This document shows, piece after piece, positions 44,720 to 55,052 of a DNA stretch of 64,000 nucleotides. Within the stretch, counting starts at the first letter, position 1, and every line of letters starts with the position of its first letter. Under the pieces are notes generated by a model. The model was not told where the DNA came from, ran no database searches, and saw only the letters and a list, made by a program, of their open reading frames with translations. The stretch is from NCBI RefSeq assembly GCF_900105155.1, contig NZ_LT629762.1:3996501-4060500 (forward strand), in the 5' to 3' direction. The DNA is from Pseudomonas prosekii. Lineage in GTDB: Bacteria; Pseudomonadota; Gammaproteobacteria; Pseudomonadales; Pseudomonadaceae. Made by a program: the position numbers and the translations under genes.

Positions 44720-45469
44720 TCAAGCCGCCCGCAGCGAGATAAACGCATAGTTGACCGGCACTTCGGTCGCCACTTCAGCCCCAGCAGCCAACACTTGCCC
44801 GGCAATGTCATCGCCCGAGACGTGAAACACCCAGTCACCGCCCGGCGCTTGCGGCTGCTGCGCCGCGACCTGATCAACAATCGACGCAAACGCGTCCATC
44901 TGCGGCAGATACGCGGTAAACCCGTCACCCTTCAACGCCGCGGTGCGAATCCCCAGCAAGCCGCAAATCACATCCTTGGTCTGCACCTCATCGCGGTCAG
45001 CCTGACGTGAGCGCTGAATCAGCGTCAGCAGTTCCTGATCAACCAATTCGCCACCCACGATCAGGTCTGGGCCTCGCTCCCAGGACTCCGGCGGGCATTC
45101 CTTGACCGCCGTGTTCAGCGGAATGTGCGGATTGATTTCCATCGGATAGATACGACACACCAGCGGCCGGCGTTCGTAGATGCGGCAGAGATTGTCTTCG
45201 TCAAGATTCCGACAGGCGCCAACGTTGTAAGCGGCGAAAGTGATCGCCACATAGGCCTCGCTGGCACCGCTGCGAACCCGCACCGAGCGCCGTTCGGCAT
45301 GCTCGCGCTGCTGCAGCGGCAGGCCCAGGCCATTGCTCAAAAACCCTTCGACCAACACGATCACCTGACCACCGTCAGCCGCCCACATACGGGCTTCCTT
45401 CAGGGTCAGGGGCACGTGGTGATCAGTGCAGCATTTGCCGCAACCTACGCAGGAAAACGTCGTGTTCAT
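44720..45469 (-). CDS. YkgJ-family cysteine-cluster protein
   Basis: 249 residues. The N-terminal motif CVGCGKCC and a second set of cysteines (GACRNLDEDNLCRIYERRPLVCRIYP) match the YkgJ/UPF0153 family, thought to bind a zinc or iron-sulfur centre. No signal peptide. Function is not established in the family. Residues ~130-249 are less conserved and may be a substrate or partner domain. Confidence 0.85.
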   Translation of the reverse strand: MNTTFSCVGCGKCCTDHHVPLTLKEARMWAADGGQVIVLVEGFLSNGLGLPLQQREHAERRSVRVRSGASEAYVAITFAAYNVGACRNLDEDNLCRIYERRPLVCRIYPMEINPHIPLNTAVKECPPESWERGPDLIVGGELVDQELLTLIQRSRQADRDEVQTKDVICGLLGIRTAALKGDGFTAYLPQMDAFASIVDQVAAQQPQAPGGDWVFHVSGDDIAGQVLAAGAEVATEVPVNYAFISLRAA

Positions 45470-45553
45470 TTGTTCGACCGGCCAAATGTGAGTGCATCAA
45501 GTGGCGACGGAAAGCCACCGCACAGACAGCCGTCGAAGCAAGTTATGCGCCAC

Positions 45554-45880
45554 TCAGGGTTTTTTCGCGGCAGGGCGAATCGAGTCCCACTCGGTGACAT
45601 AGGCGGTTTTGCTCTGCTTGTTGTAGAGGCACAGCTCGCTGCCTTGCTGACCCTTCATGTGTTTCTGCGGGTATTGACCTTGCAGGAGAACAGCGACGTA
45701 ACCGACGCGATCATCGAATTGCGCGGCGTTGCCGACAGGTTTCGCGTCTTTGAGACCACTGGCCTTGGTGCAACTGGCGAGTACAGCTTTGTCGAAAGCG
45801 GCCCAGGCGTCCGGGCTGGAGGCGTGGGCCTGAGAGGCGAGGGCAGTGAAGCTGAGGGCGAGCAGGGTAGTGAGTTTCAT
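45554..45880 (-). CDS. Small exported protein of unknown function
   Basis: 108 residues. A signal peptide (MKLTTLLALSFTALASQAHA) is followed by ~88 mature residues with two cysteines (LASCTKAS and SELCLYNKQ) that could form a disulfide. The pattern VGYVAVLLQGQYP...AYVTEWD suggests a small beta fold. Start ATG 45880 begins the signal peptide. Family not recognised. It lies 84 bp downstream of the YkgJ gene start, on the same strand. Confidence 0.75.
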   Translation of the reverse strand: MKLTTLLALSFTALASQAHASSPDAWAAFDKAVLASCTKASGLKDAKPVGNAAQFDDRVGYVAVLLQGQYPQKHMKGQQGSELCLYNKQSKTAYVTEWDSIRPAAKKP

Positions 45881-45929
45881 CGGGGCAGCATCCTTATGGT
45901 TATTGGCCGAGGATGGAGTATGCCTGATG

Positions 45930-46004
45930 GCCTCATCGCGAGCAGGCTCACTCCCACATTGCAAACCATTCCCGCGTAGGAGCAAGGCTTGGCTGCGAAG
46001 GCGA
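45930..46004. repeat. REPIN, degenerate
   Basis: TCATCGCGAGCAGGCTCACTCC and an inverted GGAGCAAGGCTTGGCTGCGAAGGCG, mixing the two sequence classes. Confidence 0.7.
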
Positions 46005-46008
46005 TCAA

Positions 46009-46494
46009 TCAGGTTGGCACCGCTTCCCGGCGAACCACGCGCATGCCGGCGCTTTCATACAACCGCTGCGCCCGCAGGTTGTCTTCCAACACCTTCAAAT
46101 CGACAAACCCTTCACGCCGCTGCGCAAACACCGTGAACGCATGCAGCAACAACGCCCGGCCCAGTCCACGACCTTGCGCGCGCGGGTGCACCACCAGGTT
46201 TTTGATATAAGCGCTGGTCCAGCATTGGCAAACGCCGACGATCCCTTCGCCATCCAAAGCAATAAAACACAGGCTCGGGTCATATTCCGGATCGGTTTCA
46301 AAGCGCTGCTGCCAGGCGTCCAGCGCCGGCACGCGACCACCGCCCTCGCGATAACCCAGCTCCATCAACTGGTGCACGGCTTCGGCGAGTTGCGGACGGT
46401 ATTGGCTCAATTCGATGCCGGTCGGCCAGACAACCGGCGGCAGCGGCTCGGCGAGGTTGCGCCGCAGCAGAAAACAGAATTGCTCGGCCACCAC
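46009..46494 (-). CDS. GNAT-family N-acetyltransferase
   Basis: 161 residues. Acetyl-CoA loop is VVHPRAQGRGLGRALLLHAF (the R-x-x-G-x-G/A pattern), followed by FVDLKVLEDNLRAQRLYESAGM. These enzymes acetylate small amines or protein amino groups; the substrate is not predictable. The GTG start falls directly after the cheV stop (TGAGTG), so the two are co-transcribed and probably coupled. Confidence 0.88.
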   Translation of the reverse strand: MVAEQFCFLLRRNLAEPLPPVVWPTGIELSQYRPQLAEAVHQLMELGYREGGGRVPALDAWQQRFETDPEYDPSLCFIALDGEGIVGVCQCWTSAYIKNLVVHPRAQGRGLGRALLLHAFTVFAQRREGFVDLKVLEDNLRAQRLYESAGMRVVRREAVPT

Positions 46495-47397
46495 TCAGTG
46501 GCCCTGCTCGGCGACCGCCTTGGCGGCGGCGATCAGGCATTTGGTCAGTTCTGGCGAGGAGAACTTGGTCAACACCGCGTTGGCCCCTGCCAGCCGGGCT
46601 TTTTCACTGTTCATCGCGCTGTCGAGCGAGGTGTGCAGCAGCACATACAGGTGCGAAAAGTCCGGGGTTTCGCGCAGGGTGCGGGTGAACGCGTAGCCGT
46701 CCATCTCCGACATTTCGATGTCCGAGACGATCAGGTTGATCTGCTGCGCCGTGCCTTGCAGGTCGAGCAGGCAGTCGATGGCCTCTTTGGCGCTGCGCGC
46801 GGTGTGGCATTGCAGGCCGAGGTTGCGCAAGGTGTGCACCGATTGTTGCAGCGCCACCTGGCTGTCATCGACCACCAGAATCCGCGCGTTGCCGAGCACC
46901 TCGGCGTCTTCCATGCTCAGCTCGGTCGGCGCCACTTCGATCTGCGCCGGGGCGATGCCGTGGATGACTTTTTCGATATCCAGCACTTGCACCAGCACGC
47001 CGTCGACCGAGGTCACGCCGGTGATGTACGAGCGCACTCCGCCGGAACCGAACGGCGGCGGACGAATGTCGGTAGTCAGGCAATGGACGATCTTGCTCAC
47101 CGCTTGCACGTGCAACCCCTGTTTGGAGCGGCTGACGTCGGTGACGATCAGGCACCCGCCGTTGGGATCTTCCAGCGGCCGCTCACCGATGGCGCGGCTG
47201 AGGTCGATCACCGACAGCGATGCGCCGCGCAACGTGGCGATGCCTTTGACGTGCGGGTGCGATTCCGGGAGTTTGGTCAGCGGCGGGCAGGGGATGATCT
47301 CACTGACTTTGAGCAGGTTGATCGCCATCAACTTGCCGCTGCGCAAGGTAAACAGCAGAAGCGAAAGTGAATCTGCGCGGGCTTTGGTGGTGGACAT
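46495..47397 (-). CDS. cheV: Chemotaxis coupling protein CheV (CheW-REC)
   Basis: 300 residues. A CheW-like domain (~8-155: LLLFTLRSGKLMAINLLKVSE, GIATLRGASLSVIDLS, SYITGVTSVDGVLVQVLD) is joined to a receiver domain (~171-297) with phospho-acceptor Asp226 (IVSDIEMSEMDG). CheV couples receptors to CheA and adapts signalling by phosphorylation. Pseudomonads have several CheV paralogues; this one is not in a che cluster. Confidence 0.93.
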   Translation of the reverse strand: MSTTKARADSLSLLLFTLRSGKLMAINLLKVSEIIPCPPLTKLPESHPHVKGIATLRGASLSVIDLSRAIGERPLEDPNGGCLIVTDVSRSKQGLHVQAVSKIVHCLTTDIRPPPFGSGGVRSYITGVTSVDGVLVQVLDIEKVIHGIAPAQIEVAPTELSMEDAEVLGNARILVVDDSQVALQQSVHTLRNLGLQCHTARSAKEAIDCLLDLQGTAQQINLIVSDIEMSEMDGYAFTRTLRETPDFSHLYVLLHTSLDSAMNSEKARLAGANAVLTKFSSPELTKCLIAAAKAVAEQGH

Positions 47398-47508
47398 AAA
47401 AACCTTCTTTGGAGAAAGGTGATGGGCGAGGGTTAGTCGCCAAAAGCTATTGATGCCGGGTTATCGACTTGTTGCGGGCAGGCTTTAGAAAATCGGGTGA
47501 ATGGTCGG

Positions 47509-47611
47509 GCGCCATCGCGAGCAAGCTCGCTCCCACAGGGGATTTGCGGCGTACACAATATTTGTGTCTCCTGAAAATCAATGGTGGGAGCGAGCTTGCT
47601 CGCGATGGCGT
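47509..47611. repeat. REPIN between norR and cheV
   Basis: GCGCCATCGCGAGCAAGCTC and GAGCGAGCTTGCTCGCGATG inverted around a ~55-bp loop; the right end nearly touches the norR stop codon. Confidence 0.88.
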
Positions 47612-47613
47612 CA

Positions 47614-49164
47614 TCACTTCATCCCCAATCTTTTGGCCATGCGCCCAAGATTCGCCCGGTCGAGGCCTAGCTCACGGGCCGCGCTCGCCCAGTTGTTGTG
47701 GTGGCGTTCCAGGCAGGCGCTGATCAACTGCCGCTGATAATTCTCGGTCGCCACACGCAAATCCCCCGACACCGACACCACCGCGCTGGCCGCCACCGCT
47801 TCAGCCGCCGGCTCGACGCTGCCGTGCGGCAAGTCCAGGTCCGCCGCGCTCAAACTGAGAATCTTCGGTCGTTCCCTGCAATTGCCCAGCGCCTTCAGCG
47901 CGCTGCGGCCGATCAAGTGCTCCAGCTCCCGCACGTTCCCCGGCCACGCATACGCAAGCAACGCCGCTTGCGCATCGCTGTTCAGACGCAGGCTGTTCAG
48001 GCCCATGCGCGAGCGGTTCTGCTCAAGGAAAAAACCGCTGAGCAGCAACACGTCCCGCCCACGGTCGCGCAATGCCGGGACCAATAAAGGATAAACACTC
48101 AAGCGATGATAGAAGTCCGCACGATAACGGCCGCTGCGCACTTCCTCGGCGAGATCCCGATTGGTCGCCGCGATCAGCCGCACATCGACCTGATGCTCTT
48201 TATCCGAGCCCAAGCGCTGCAATTGACCGCTTTGCAGCACGCGCAGCAACTTGGCCTGCACCGTCAGCGAGAGCTCGCCGACTTCATCGAGAAACAGCGT
48301 GCCGCCATTCGCCAGTTCAAACTTGCCGCGACGATCACTGGTCGCGCCGGTGAAGGCGCCGCGCACGTGGCCGAACAATTCGCTTTCGACCAAGGTGTCC
48401 GGCAGTGCGGCGCAGTTGAGGCTGATGATCGGTTTGTCGGCGCGCGGCGAGGCGGCGTGAATCGCTTGCGCCACCAGCTCTTTGCCGACCCCGGTTTCGC
48501 CGGTGATCAGCACGGTCAAATCACTGCCGCCGACCAGACTGATTTCTTCCACCAGGCGTTTGTGCGCCTTGCTCTGGCCGATCATCTCGCGGTTCTGCTG
48601 GCCGCTGGCCTGACGGTACACCTCGGCGCGCTGGTGTTCGTCTTCAGCGCGATTGGCCAGGCGTTCGATGCGCTCGGCGGCGTTCACCGTCGCGGCGGCG
48701 AGGCTGGCGAAGGCTTGCAGGGCGTCGAGTTCGATCGGCTCGAATTGCTCCGGGTCCAGCGCATCGAGGGTCAACAGGCCCCACGGCCGTTCATCGATAA
48801 ACAGCGGGCAACCCATGCAATCGTGGACTTCCAGATGATCGTCGAGGCCGTCGACCAAGCCGTCATACGGGTCGGGCATGTCGCTGTCAGCGGCGAAACG
48901 TGTCGGCCCGGGACTGCTCAGCAGCGCCTCGAAGCGCGGGTGTTCGCTGACTTTGAAGCGCCGACCCAAGGTGTCGGTACTCAAACCGTCCACCGCTAAC
49001 GGCACCAGCCAATCGCCGTCGAGGCGCAGCAGTGCGGCGGCATCGCAGGGCAGCAGAGCGCGCATGGCCTCGAGCAAACGCCGATAGCGCTCGCCCTCGG
49101 GCAGTTCGCGGGACAGGTCGGAGACCAGGGGAAGCAAAGCAGTCAGCAGCGATTTTGCGGTCAT
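47614..49164 (-). CDS. norR: Nitric-oxide-responsive sigma54 activator NorR
   Basis: 516 residues. An N-terminal GAF domain (~1-170) has the iron-site region DMPDPYDG and a Cys in EVHDCMG that match proposed E. coli NorR ligands. The AAA+ domain has Walker [11 protein letters not shown] (221-230), the sigma54-contacting GAFTGA loop (269-274) and Walker [14 protein letters not shown] Fis-type HTH ([19 protein letters not shown]) ends it. It is divergent from hmp, which it should activate when NO binds the iron. Confidence 0.95.
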   Translation of the reverse strand: MTAKSLLTALLPLVSDLSRELPEGERYRRLLEAMRALLPCDAAALLRLDGDWLVPLAVDGLSTDTLGRRFKVSEHPRFEALLSSPGPTRFAADSDMPDPYDGLVDGLDDHLEVHDCMGCPLFIDERPWGLLTLDALDPEQFEPIELDALQAFASLAAATVNAAERIERLANRAEDEHQRAEVYRQASGQQNREMIGQSKAHKRLVEEISLVGGSDLTVLITGETGVGKELVAQAIHAASPRADKPIISLNCAALPDTLVESELFGHVRGAFTGATSDRRGKFELANGGTLFLDEVGELSLTVQAKLLRVLQSGQLQRLGSDKEHQVDVRLIAATNRDLAEEVRSGRYRADFYHRLSVYPLLVPALRDRGRDVLLLSGFFLEQNRSRMGLNSLRLNSDAQAALLAYAWPGNVRELEHLIGRSALKALGNCRERPKILSLSAADLDLPHGSVEPAAEAVAASAVVSVSGDLRVATENYQRQLISACLERHHNNWASAARELGLDRANLGRMAKRLGMK

Positions 49165-49178
49165 ATTGACTCCGTGTA

Positions 49179-49271
49179 GTCGTCGTGACTATAAGTCAGC
49201 CTGTGTCGATATGACTACCGTTGACTTAAGCGATTGATCTATAACGATTTAATTTTTGGCATGGAAACTGA
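49179..49271 (+). promoter_or_regulatory. NorR sites and sigma54-like promoter for hmp
   Basis: Two GT-N7-AC dyads, GTCGTCGTGAC (49179-49189) and GTCGATATGAC (49205-49215), match the NorR core with centres about 26 bp apart. A -24 element TTGGCATG (49256-49263) follows. The -12 position reads CTGAT where GC is expected, so it is a one-base-off sigma54 promoter. Enhancer-to-promoter distance is normal. Confidence 0.65.
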
Positions 49272-49312
49272 TAAGCATAAGGCATTCACATAAAAGCTCA
49301 GGAGTCGCCCTT

Positions 49313-50494
49313 ATGCTCAGCGTTCAAGATCGTGCCATCGTCAAATCCACCGTGCCACTGCTCGAAAGCGGTGGCGAAGCGTTGATCACTCACTTTTACC
49401 GCATGATGCTCTGCGAATACCCGCAAGTCCGCCCATTGTTCAACCAGGCCCACCAGGCCAGCGGCGATCAGCCCCGCGCCCTGGCGAACGGCGTGTTGAT
49501 GTACGCGCGGCACATCGATCAGCTCGATCAACTGGGCGATCTGGTGGCGAAGATCATCAACAAACACGTGGCCCTGCAAATTCTCCCGGAACATTACCCG
49601 ATTGTTGGCACCTGCCTGCTGCGGGCGATTGCCGAAGTGCTCGGCGAAGAAATCGCCACACCAGAAGTCATCGCCGCATGGGGCGCCGCCTATAACCAGC
49701 TGGCCGACATTCTGATCGGTGCCGAAACCGCCATTTACGACCAGAAACAACATGCACCGGGCGGCTGGCGTGGGGCGCGGGAGTTCATCGTCGCGGCCAA
49801 GGTTGAGGAAAGCGCGGAAATCACTTCCTTCTACTTCGAACCGGCCGACAAAGGCCCGATCCTCGCCGCCGAGCCTGGCCAGTACATCGGCATGAAGCTG
49901 ATTCTGGATGGCGAAGAGATTCGTCGTAATTATTCGCTGTCATCGCTTTCGGACAAGGGCCAGTACCGCATCAGCGTCAAACGCGAAATCGGTGGTCGCG
50001 CTTCCAATCACTTGCACGACAGCCTGCACGTCGGCTCGAGCATTCAGCTGTTTCCGCCATCGGGCGAATTCACCCTGACCGCCAGCGACAAACCGCTGGT
50101 GCTGATCAGCGGTGGCGTCGGCATCACCCCGACTCTGGCGATGCTTGAAGCGGCGTTGGCCACCGAGCGGCCGGTGCACTTTATCCACTGCGCGCGTAAT
50201 GGCAGCGTGCATGCGTTTCGTGACTGGATTGATGGTTTGGCCGCGCGCCATCCGCAACTCAAGCGCTTCTATTGCTACGCCGAAGATGACGGCGTGAGCC
50301 CGGCGGCGGACAAGGTCGGGCTGTTGAGTCAGGAACAGCTGGGCGAATGGCTGCCGCAACAGCGTGACCTGGATGCTTACTTCCTCGGGCCGAAGGGATT
50401 TATGGCGGCGATCAAGCGTCATTTGAAAGCACTGGGCGTGCCGGAGAAACAGAGCCGTTATGAGTTTTTTGGGCCGGCTTCTGCTTTGGAGTAA
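49313..50494 (+). CDS. hmp: Flavohemoprotein (nitric oxide dioxygenase)
   Basis: 393 residues. It oxidises NO to nitrate with O2 and NAD(P)H in the cytoplasm. The globin domain (~1-140) has Tyr29 (B10), Gln53 (E7) and proximal His85, the classic Hmp set. FAD is held by RNYSLSS, and NAD by LISGGVGITPTLAM. The Shine-Dalgarno CAGGAG precedes ATG 49313. It is divergent from its regulator norR, as in P. aeruginosa (there called fhp). Confidence 0.97.
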   Translation: MLSVQDRAIVKSTVPLLESGGEALITHFYRMMLCEYPQVRPLFNQAHQASGDQPRALANGVLMYARHIDQLDQLGDLVAKIINKHVALQILPEHYPIVGTCLLRAIAEVLGEEIATPEVIAAWGAAYNQLADILIGAETAIYDQKQHAPGGWRGAREFIVAAKVEESAEITSFYFEPADKGPILAAEPGQYIGMKLILDGEEIRRNYSLSSLSDKGQYRISVKREIGGRASNHLHDSLHVGSSIQLFPPSGEFTLTASDKPLVLISGGVGITPTLAMLEAALATERPVHFIHCARNGSVHAFRDWIDGLAARHPQLKRFYCYAEDDGVSPAADKVGLLSQEQLGEWLPQQRDLDAYFLGPKGFMAAIKRHLKALGVPEKQSRYEFFGPASALE

Positions 50495-50530
50495 TTGGTG
50501 GGCGCGGTGAGTCAGTCTCACCGCGCCGCT

Positions 50531-50603
50531 TCAATCGCGGGCAAGCCTTGCTCCCACAGGATTTGTGGCATGCCCCCTGTGGGAGCAAGGCTTGCCCGCG
50601 ATA
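50531..50603. repeat. REPIN after hmp
   Basis: AATCGCGGGCAAGCCTTGCTCC and GGAGCAAGGCTTGCCCGCGA are perfect inverted arms around a short GC-rich loop with CCTGTGGG complementarity, 'GGCTTGCCCGCG' class. Confidence 0.9.
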
Positions 50604-50750
50604 ACTGCACCTCGGTTCAGACCTCTCAATTAATCCCTCCTTAACCAGCCTGTCGTCTATTCCCCGACATCCCCCGGCGCGCGTCAGGCTCTTAAAGCTT
50701 TGGGCCTGCGTGTAGACTTGCGGGCAATTGATATTCGGAAGGGAAACGCG

Positions 50751-51260
50751 ATGAGTGACGAAACAATGCGATTGGGCCGTGAGCGGCGTTATCTGGTGTT
50801 GCTGGGCATCATCTGCCTGGCGCTGATCGGCGGCGCGCTGTACATGCAAGTCGTGCTGGAAGAGGCGCCGTGCCCGTTGTGCATCCTGCAACGTTACGCG
50901 TTGTTGCTGATCGCGATCTTCGCTTTCATCGGCGCGGCGATGCGCACACGACGCAGCCTGACGGTGTTCGAAACCCTGGTGGTGATCTGCGCTCTGGGCG
51001 GTGTCGCGGTTGCCGGGCATCACGTTTATACGCAGTTCTACCCAACGGTCAGCTGTGGCATCGATGTGCTGCAACCGATCGTCGATGATCTGCCGCTGGC
51101 GAAGATCTTCCCGCTGGGCTTCCAGGTCGACGGGTTCTGCTCAACGCCGTATCCGCCGATCCTCGGGCTGTCGCTGGCGCAATGGGCGCTGGTAGCGTTT
51201 GTGCTGGTGGTGGTGCTGGTGCCGGTGCTGGTTTCGCGTAATCGCAAAGCGTTGCGCTAA
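50751..51260 (+). CDS. dsbB: Disulfide bond formation protein B
   Basis: 169 residues, four membrane helices. It re-oxidises DsbA and passes electrons to quinone. The first periplasmic pair is Cys41-Cys44 (APCPLC) and the second Cys102...Cys130 (SCGID and DGFCSTP), the full DsbB set. GGGAAA precedes ATG 50751. It stands alone with its own terminator. Confidence 0.95.
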   Translation: MSDETMRLGRERRYLVLLGIICLALIGGALYMQVVLEEAPCPLCILQRYALLLIAIFAFIGAAMRTRRSLTVFETLVVICALGGVAVAGHHVYTQFYPTVSCGIDVLQPIVDDLPLAKIFPLGFQVDGFCSTPYPPILGLSLAQWALVAFVLVVVLVPVLVSRNRKALR

Positions 51261-51288
51261 CCCTTCATCCAACGCCTCGCCGTAAACA

Positions 51289-51327
51289 AAAACGCCCCGG
51301 GCCTCGATAAGAGGGCCGGGGCGTTTT
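51289..51327 (+). terminator. Terminator after dsbB
   Basis: A long GC-rich stem (AAAACGCCCCGG...CCGGGGCGTTTT) with a GATAA loop. Confidence 0.9.
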
Positions 51328-52070
51328 GCATTTCAGAACTCAGGTAAACAGATCGTGATGTGCGACAGCCAAGGGTGCGCAACGTGTGCGACATGTTGTC
51401 ACAGCTGGAGTGTCGCAACTCATTTCAAAGTCCGGAATTGGTGCTTAGCTACGCAACGATTTGCCCGCGTTTGAGCAGCGGACGATTTATGCACCATTGT
51501 GGGGAAGCAGGCAGTTTTAACAGGCGCCGAGTAATCGCTCAAGCCCTTGCTGATCGGGGCTTTCAAGCATCACTGCGAAGGCATGAAGCCATCAAGGCTG
51601 TCTGAACTGCGCGTGGTAGCCCCACAAATTTTGGTGTTTTTGTTGAGAATCAATTTCGATACCATGCTGAACTTTTGCGAAATCCGTTAATGATTGTTGC
51701 TGGAACGGATAAAAATTATTTCGGGATGAGACATGGTTTATGCGTCGCGACGTATCTACAATCGCCCGCACTGAATCCCCGGCGCTGCTCTCTACTGAGC
51801 TAACAGGGCGTCGAGAAGCCTGCTGGCTTCATGCGACTCCCAGGTGTCGGTGCCTTTCCGACTATCCGCACCAAATGGAATTGGTCTGTAACAAGGCCTT
51901 TGACCACGAATTCGAATAAGAACTCACCGCTAGCCCAGGATTTGTCGAACAGCGTCTGACGCGCGACGGGCAGCCCTTATTCAATCCAAGAAAATGCCAA
52001 CCCTTGGCAGGGTGAAGTGTTGGCGATCAAAACCCAACTGCATTGCGCAAGCTGCTTTAGAGGTCGTGAG
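51328..52070 (+). other. 743-bp gene-free region upstream of cyoABCDE
   Basis: No convincing reading frame; the longest (51360-51605) has no Shine-Dalgarno and no recognisable product. AT-rich stretches around 51630-51735 may hold the cyo promoter, but I cannot place -35/-10 boxes with confidence. A D-arm-like motif on the minus strand (51783-51813) is discussed under rejected items. Expected regulators of cyo (oxygen and iron control) leave no clear site that I can name. Confidence 0.5.
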
Positions 52071-53015
52071 ATGAGTAAAAACAGGTACCCCAGACTACTA
52101 GGCTTATTGCCGCTGCTCGGCACGTTGTTGCTGTCAGGCTGCAACATGACCTTGCTCGACCCCAAGGGCCAGGTGGGCCTGGATGAGCGAAACCTGATCA
52201 TCACCGCAACGCTGCTGATGCTGTTGGTCGTTGTGCCGGTCATCGTCATGACGTTCCTGTTCGCCTGGAAATATCGCGCTTCGAACCCGAACGCGGTGTA
52301 CGCGCCTAAATGGTCGCACTCCACCAAGATCGAAATCGCGGTGTGGGCTGTTCCGGTCCTGATCATCATTGCCCTGGGTTACGTGACCTACAAGTCGACC
52401 CACGCACTGGACCCGTACAAGCCGCTGGAATCGGACGTCAAGCCGATCACTGTTGAAGTGGTCTCGATGGACTGGAAATGGCTGTTCATCTACCCGGAAC
52501 AAGGCATCGCCACCGTTAACAAACTGGTGTTCCCGGCCAACACGCCAATCAATTTCAAAATCACCTCCGACACCGTGATGAACTCGTTCTTCATCCCGGG
52601 CCTGGGTGGCCAGATCTACGCGATGGCGGGCATGCAGACCAAGCTGCACCTGATTGCCAACCAGAACGCTGAATTCGACGGTATCTCCGCCAACTACAGC
52701 GGCGCGGGTTTCACCGGCATGAAGTTCAAAGCTATCGCCACTTCCCAGGCGGATTTCGATGCGTGGGTCAGTGATGTCAAGAAGGCACCTAAACAGCTGG
52801 AAAAAGCTGAATACGAAGCCCTCTCCAAACCAAGCCAGAACAACCCAGTCGAGCTTTATTCCTCGTTCACGCCAAACCTGTTCCAGACCATCGTCGACAA
52901 GTACGAAGGCATGAAACCAGGCGCGCCGATGCATCACGAGAAGAAAGAAGACGATATGGCCGCCATGGAAGGAATGGACATGAGTTCGCATTCAGCTGCC
53001 GGGGCAGAGGAGTAA
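52071..53015 (+). CDS. cyoA: Cytochrome bo3 ubiquinol oxidase subunit II
   Basis: 314 residues. A lipoprotein signal ([10 protein letters not shown]) and two membrane helices are followed by a periplasmic cupredoxin fold ([17 protein letters not shown]). CuA ligands are absent, as expected for a quinol oxidase. ATG 52071 with GAGG upstream. The C-terminus is Met/His/Asp-rich ([19 protein letters not shown]), which could bind metal. First gene of cyoABCDE. Confidence 0.97.
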   Translation: MSKNRYPRLLGLLPLLGTLLLSGCNMTLLDPKGQVGLDERNLIITATLLMLLVVVPVIVMTFLFAWKYRASNPNAVYAPKWSHSTKIEIAVWAVPVLIIIALGYVTYKSTHALDPYKPLESDVKPITVEVVSMDWKWLFIYPEQGIATVNKLVFPANTPINFKITSDTVMNSFFIPGLGGQIYAMAGMQTKLHLIANQNAEFDGISANYSGAGFTGMKFKAIATSQADFDAWVSDVKKAPKQLEKAEYEALSKPSQNNPVELYSSFTPNLFQTIVDKYEGMKPGAPMHHEKKEDDMAAMEGMDMSSHSAAGAEE

Positions 53016-53018
53016 ACG

Positions 53019-55049
53019 ATGTTTGGTAAATTAAGTTGGGAAGCGGTCCCGTTCCACGAACCGATTGTGATGATTACCATCGCCATGATCGCGCTCGGCG
53101 GCTTGGCGGTGTTCGCTGCAATCACCTACTTCAAGAAGTGGACGTACTTGTGGACCGAGTGGCTGACGTCGGTCGACCACAAGAAAATCGGTGTGATGTA
53201 CATCATCGTTGCCATGATCATGCTGCTGCGTGGTTTTGCCGACGCGATCATGATGCGTTCCCAGTTGGCCCTGGCCACCGAAGGTTCGCCTGGCTACCTG
53301 CCGCCTGAACACTATGACCAGATCTTCACCGCTCACGGTGTGATCATGATCATCTTCATGGCGATGCCATTCTTCACCGGCCTGATGAACCTTGCAGTGC
53401 CGCTGCAGATCGGCGCACGTGACGTTGCCTACCCGTTCCTGAACTCCTTGAGCTTCTGGCTGCTGGTGTCCGGCGTTGTGCTGGTGAACGTGTCCCTGGG
53501 TGTCGGCGAATTCGCCCGTACCGGTTGGGTTGCGTATCCACCGCTGTCGGAACTGGGCTACAGCCCGGGCGTTGGCGTTGACTACTACATCTGGGCACTG
53601 CAGTTATCAGGTCTGGGGACAACGCTGACGGGGGTCAACTTCCTGGCCACCGTGCTGAAAATGCGTACCCCGGGCATGAAGATCATGGACATGCCGATCT
53701 TCACCTGGACCTGCACCTGGGCCAACGTGCTGATCGTGGCTTCGTTCCCGATCCTGACCGCTACCCTGGCACTGCTGACGCTTGACCGTTACATGGATTT
53801 CCACATTTTCACCAATGAACTTGGTGGCAATCCAATGATGTACGTCAACTTGTTCTGGGCCTGGGGTCACCCCGAGGTTTACATCCTGATTCTGCCGGCG
53901 TTCGGGGTTTTCTCCGAAGTCATCTCGACCTTCTCCGGCAAGCGTCTGTTCGGCCACCACTCGATGATCTACGCCTCGGGCGCGATCTCGATCCTGGGCT
54001 TCATGGTCTGGCTGCACCACTTCTTCACCATGGGTTCGGGTGCAAGCGTCAACGCCTTCTTCGGGCTGGCGACGATGCTGATTTCGATCCCGACGGGGGT
54101 GAAGCTATTCAACTGGCTGTTCACTATTTATCGCGGACGTCTGCAGTTCACCAGCCAGGTTCTCTGGACCCTGGGCTTCATGGTGACCTTCGCCATCGGC
54201 GGCATGACCGGCGTATTGCTGGCCATCCCGGGTGCCGACTTCGTGTTGCACAACAGCCTGTTCGTGATCGCTCACTTCCACAACGTGATCATCGGCGGCG
54301 CGGTATTCGGCTACATCGCCGGCTTCGCTTTCTTCTTCCCTAAAGCGTTCGGCTTCAAGCTGCACGAAGGTTGGGGCAAGGCAGCGTTCTGGTTCTGGAT
54401 CTCGGGCTTCTTCGTCGCGTTCATGCCGCTCTATGCACTGGGCTTCATGGGCATGACCCGTCGTCTGAACGCCACCACCAACCCTGAGTGGGTGCCTTAC
54501 CTGCACGTTGCAATGTTCGGTGCGGTGATGATCGCGGTCGGTATTGCCTGCCAGTTGATCCAGCTGTACGTCAGCGTTCGTGACCGCAAGAAGCCGGAAA
54601 ACATGTGCGAGCATGGCGATCCGTGGAATGCCCACACGCTGGAATGGTCGACTTCGTCGCCACCACCGTTCTACAACTTCGCGGTACTGCCAAAAGCACC
54701 AGGCATCGACCCGTTCACTGAAGCCAAGGAAAACGGTACCGCGTACCAGGTTCCGGCCAAGTACGAGCCCATCCACATGCCAAACAACACCGCGACCGGT
54801 GTGGTCATGGGTGCTCTGTTGACGGTGTTCGGTTTCGCAATGATCTGGCACATCTGGTGGCTGGCGATCTTCGGTCTGGTCGGCACTGTCGTGTACTTCG
54901 TGATCCACGCTGCACGTGATGATCAGGGCTATATGGTGCCGGTCGACGTGATCGAGCGTATCGAAGCCGAGCAGCACAAGCGTCTGGTAGCGGCCGGGAA
55001 AATCCCTGCTGGCGCCACCCGTGTTGAAACCTCGTTGGAACAGGCTTAA
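53019..55049 (+). CDS. cyoB: Cytochrome bo3 ubiquinol oxidase subunit I
   Basis: 676 residues, the heme-copper core that reduces O2 and pumps protons. Ligands are visible: His in [10 protein letters not shown], the cross-linked His-Tyr in [13 protein letters not shown], the paired CuB His in VWLHHFFT, and the heme ligands in HFHNVIIGG. It starts 3 bp after cyoA. Confidence 0.98.
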   Translation: MFGKLSWEAVPFHEPIVMITIAMIALGGLAVFAAITYFKKWTYLWTEWLTSVDHKKIGVMYIIVAMIMLLRGFADAIMMRSQLALATEGSPGYLPPEHYDQIFTAHGVIMIIFMAMPFFTGLMNLAVPLQIGARDVAYPFLNSLSFWLLVSGVVLVNVSLGVGEFARTGWVAYPPLSELGYSPGVGVDYYIWALQLSGLGTTLTGVNFLATVLKMRTPGMKIMDMPIFTWTCTWANVLIVASFPILTATLALLTLDRYMDFHIFTNELGGNPMMYVNLFWAWGHPEVYILILPAFGVFSEVISTFSGKRLFGHHSMIYASGAISILGFMVWLHHFFTMGSGASVNAFFGLATMLISIPTGVKLFNWLFTIYRGRLQFTSQVLWTLGFMVTFAIGGMTGVLLAIPGADFVLHNSLFVIAHFHNVIIGGAVFGYIAGFAFFFPKAFGFKLHEGWGKAAFWFWISGFFVAFMPLYALGFMGMTRRLNATTNPEWVPYLHVAMFGAVMIAVGIACQLIQLYVSVRDRKKPENMCEHGDPWNAHTLEWSTSSPPPFYNFAVLPKAPGIDPFTEAKENGTAYQVPAKYEPIHMPNNTATGVVMGALLTVFGFAMIWHIWWLAIFGLVGTVVYFVIHAARDDQGYMVPVDVIERIEAEQHKRLVAAGKIPAGATRVETSLEQA

Positions 55050-55052
55050 ACC

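Noticed and set aside
51360..51605. An 81-codon open frame after dsbB
   Set aside because: No Shine-Dalgarno, unlikely composition, and it begins shortly after the dsbB terminator without a promoter.
51783..51813. Minus-strand sequence like a tRNA D-arm (GTTAGCTCAGTAGAGAGC)
   Set aside because: No acceptor stem, anticodon arm or T-arm can be built around it, so it is at most a fragment or chance match.
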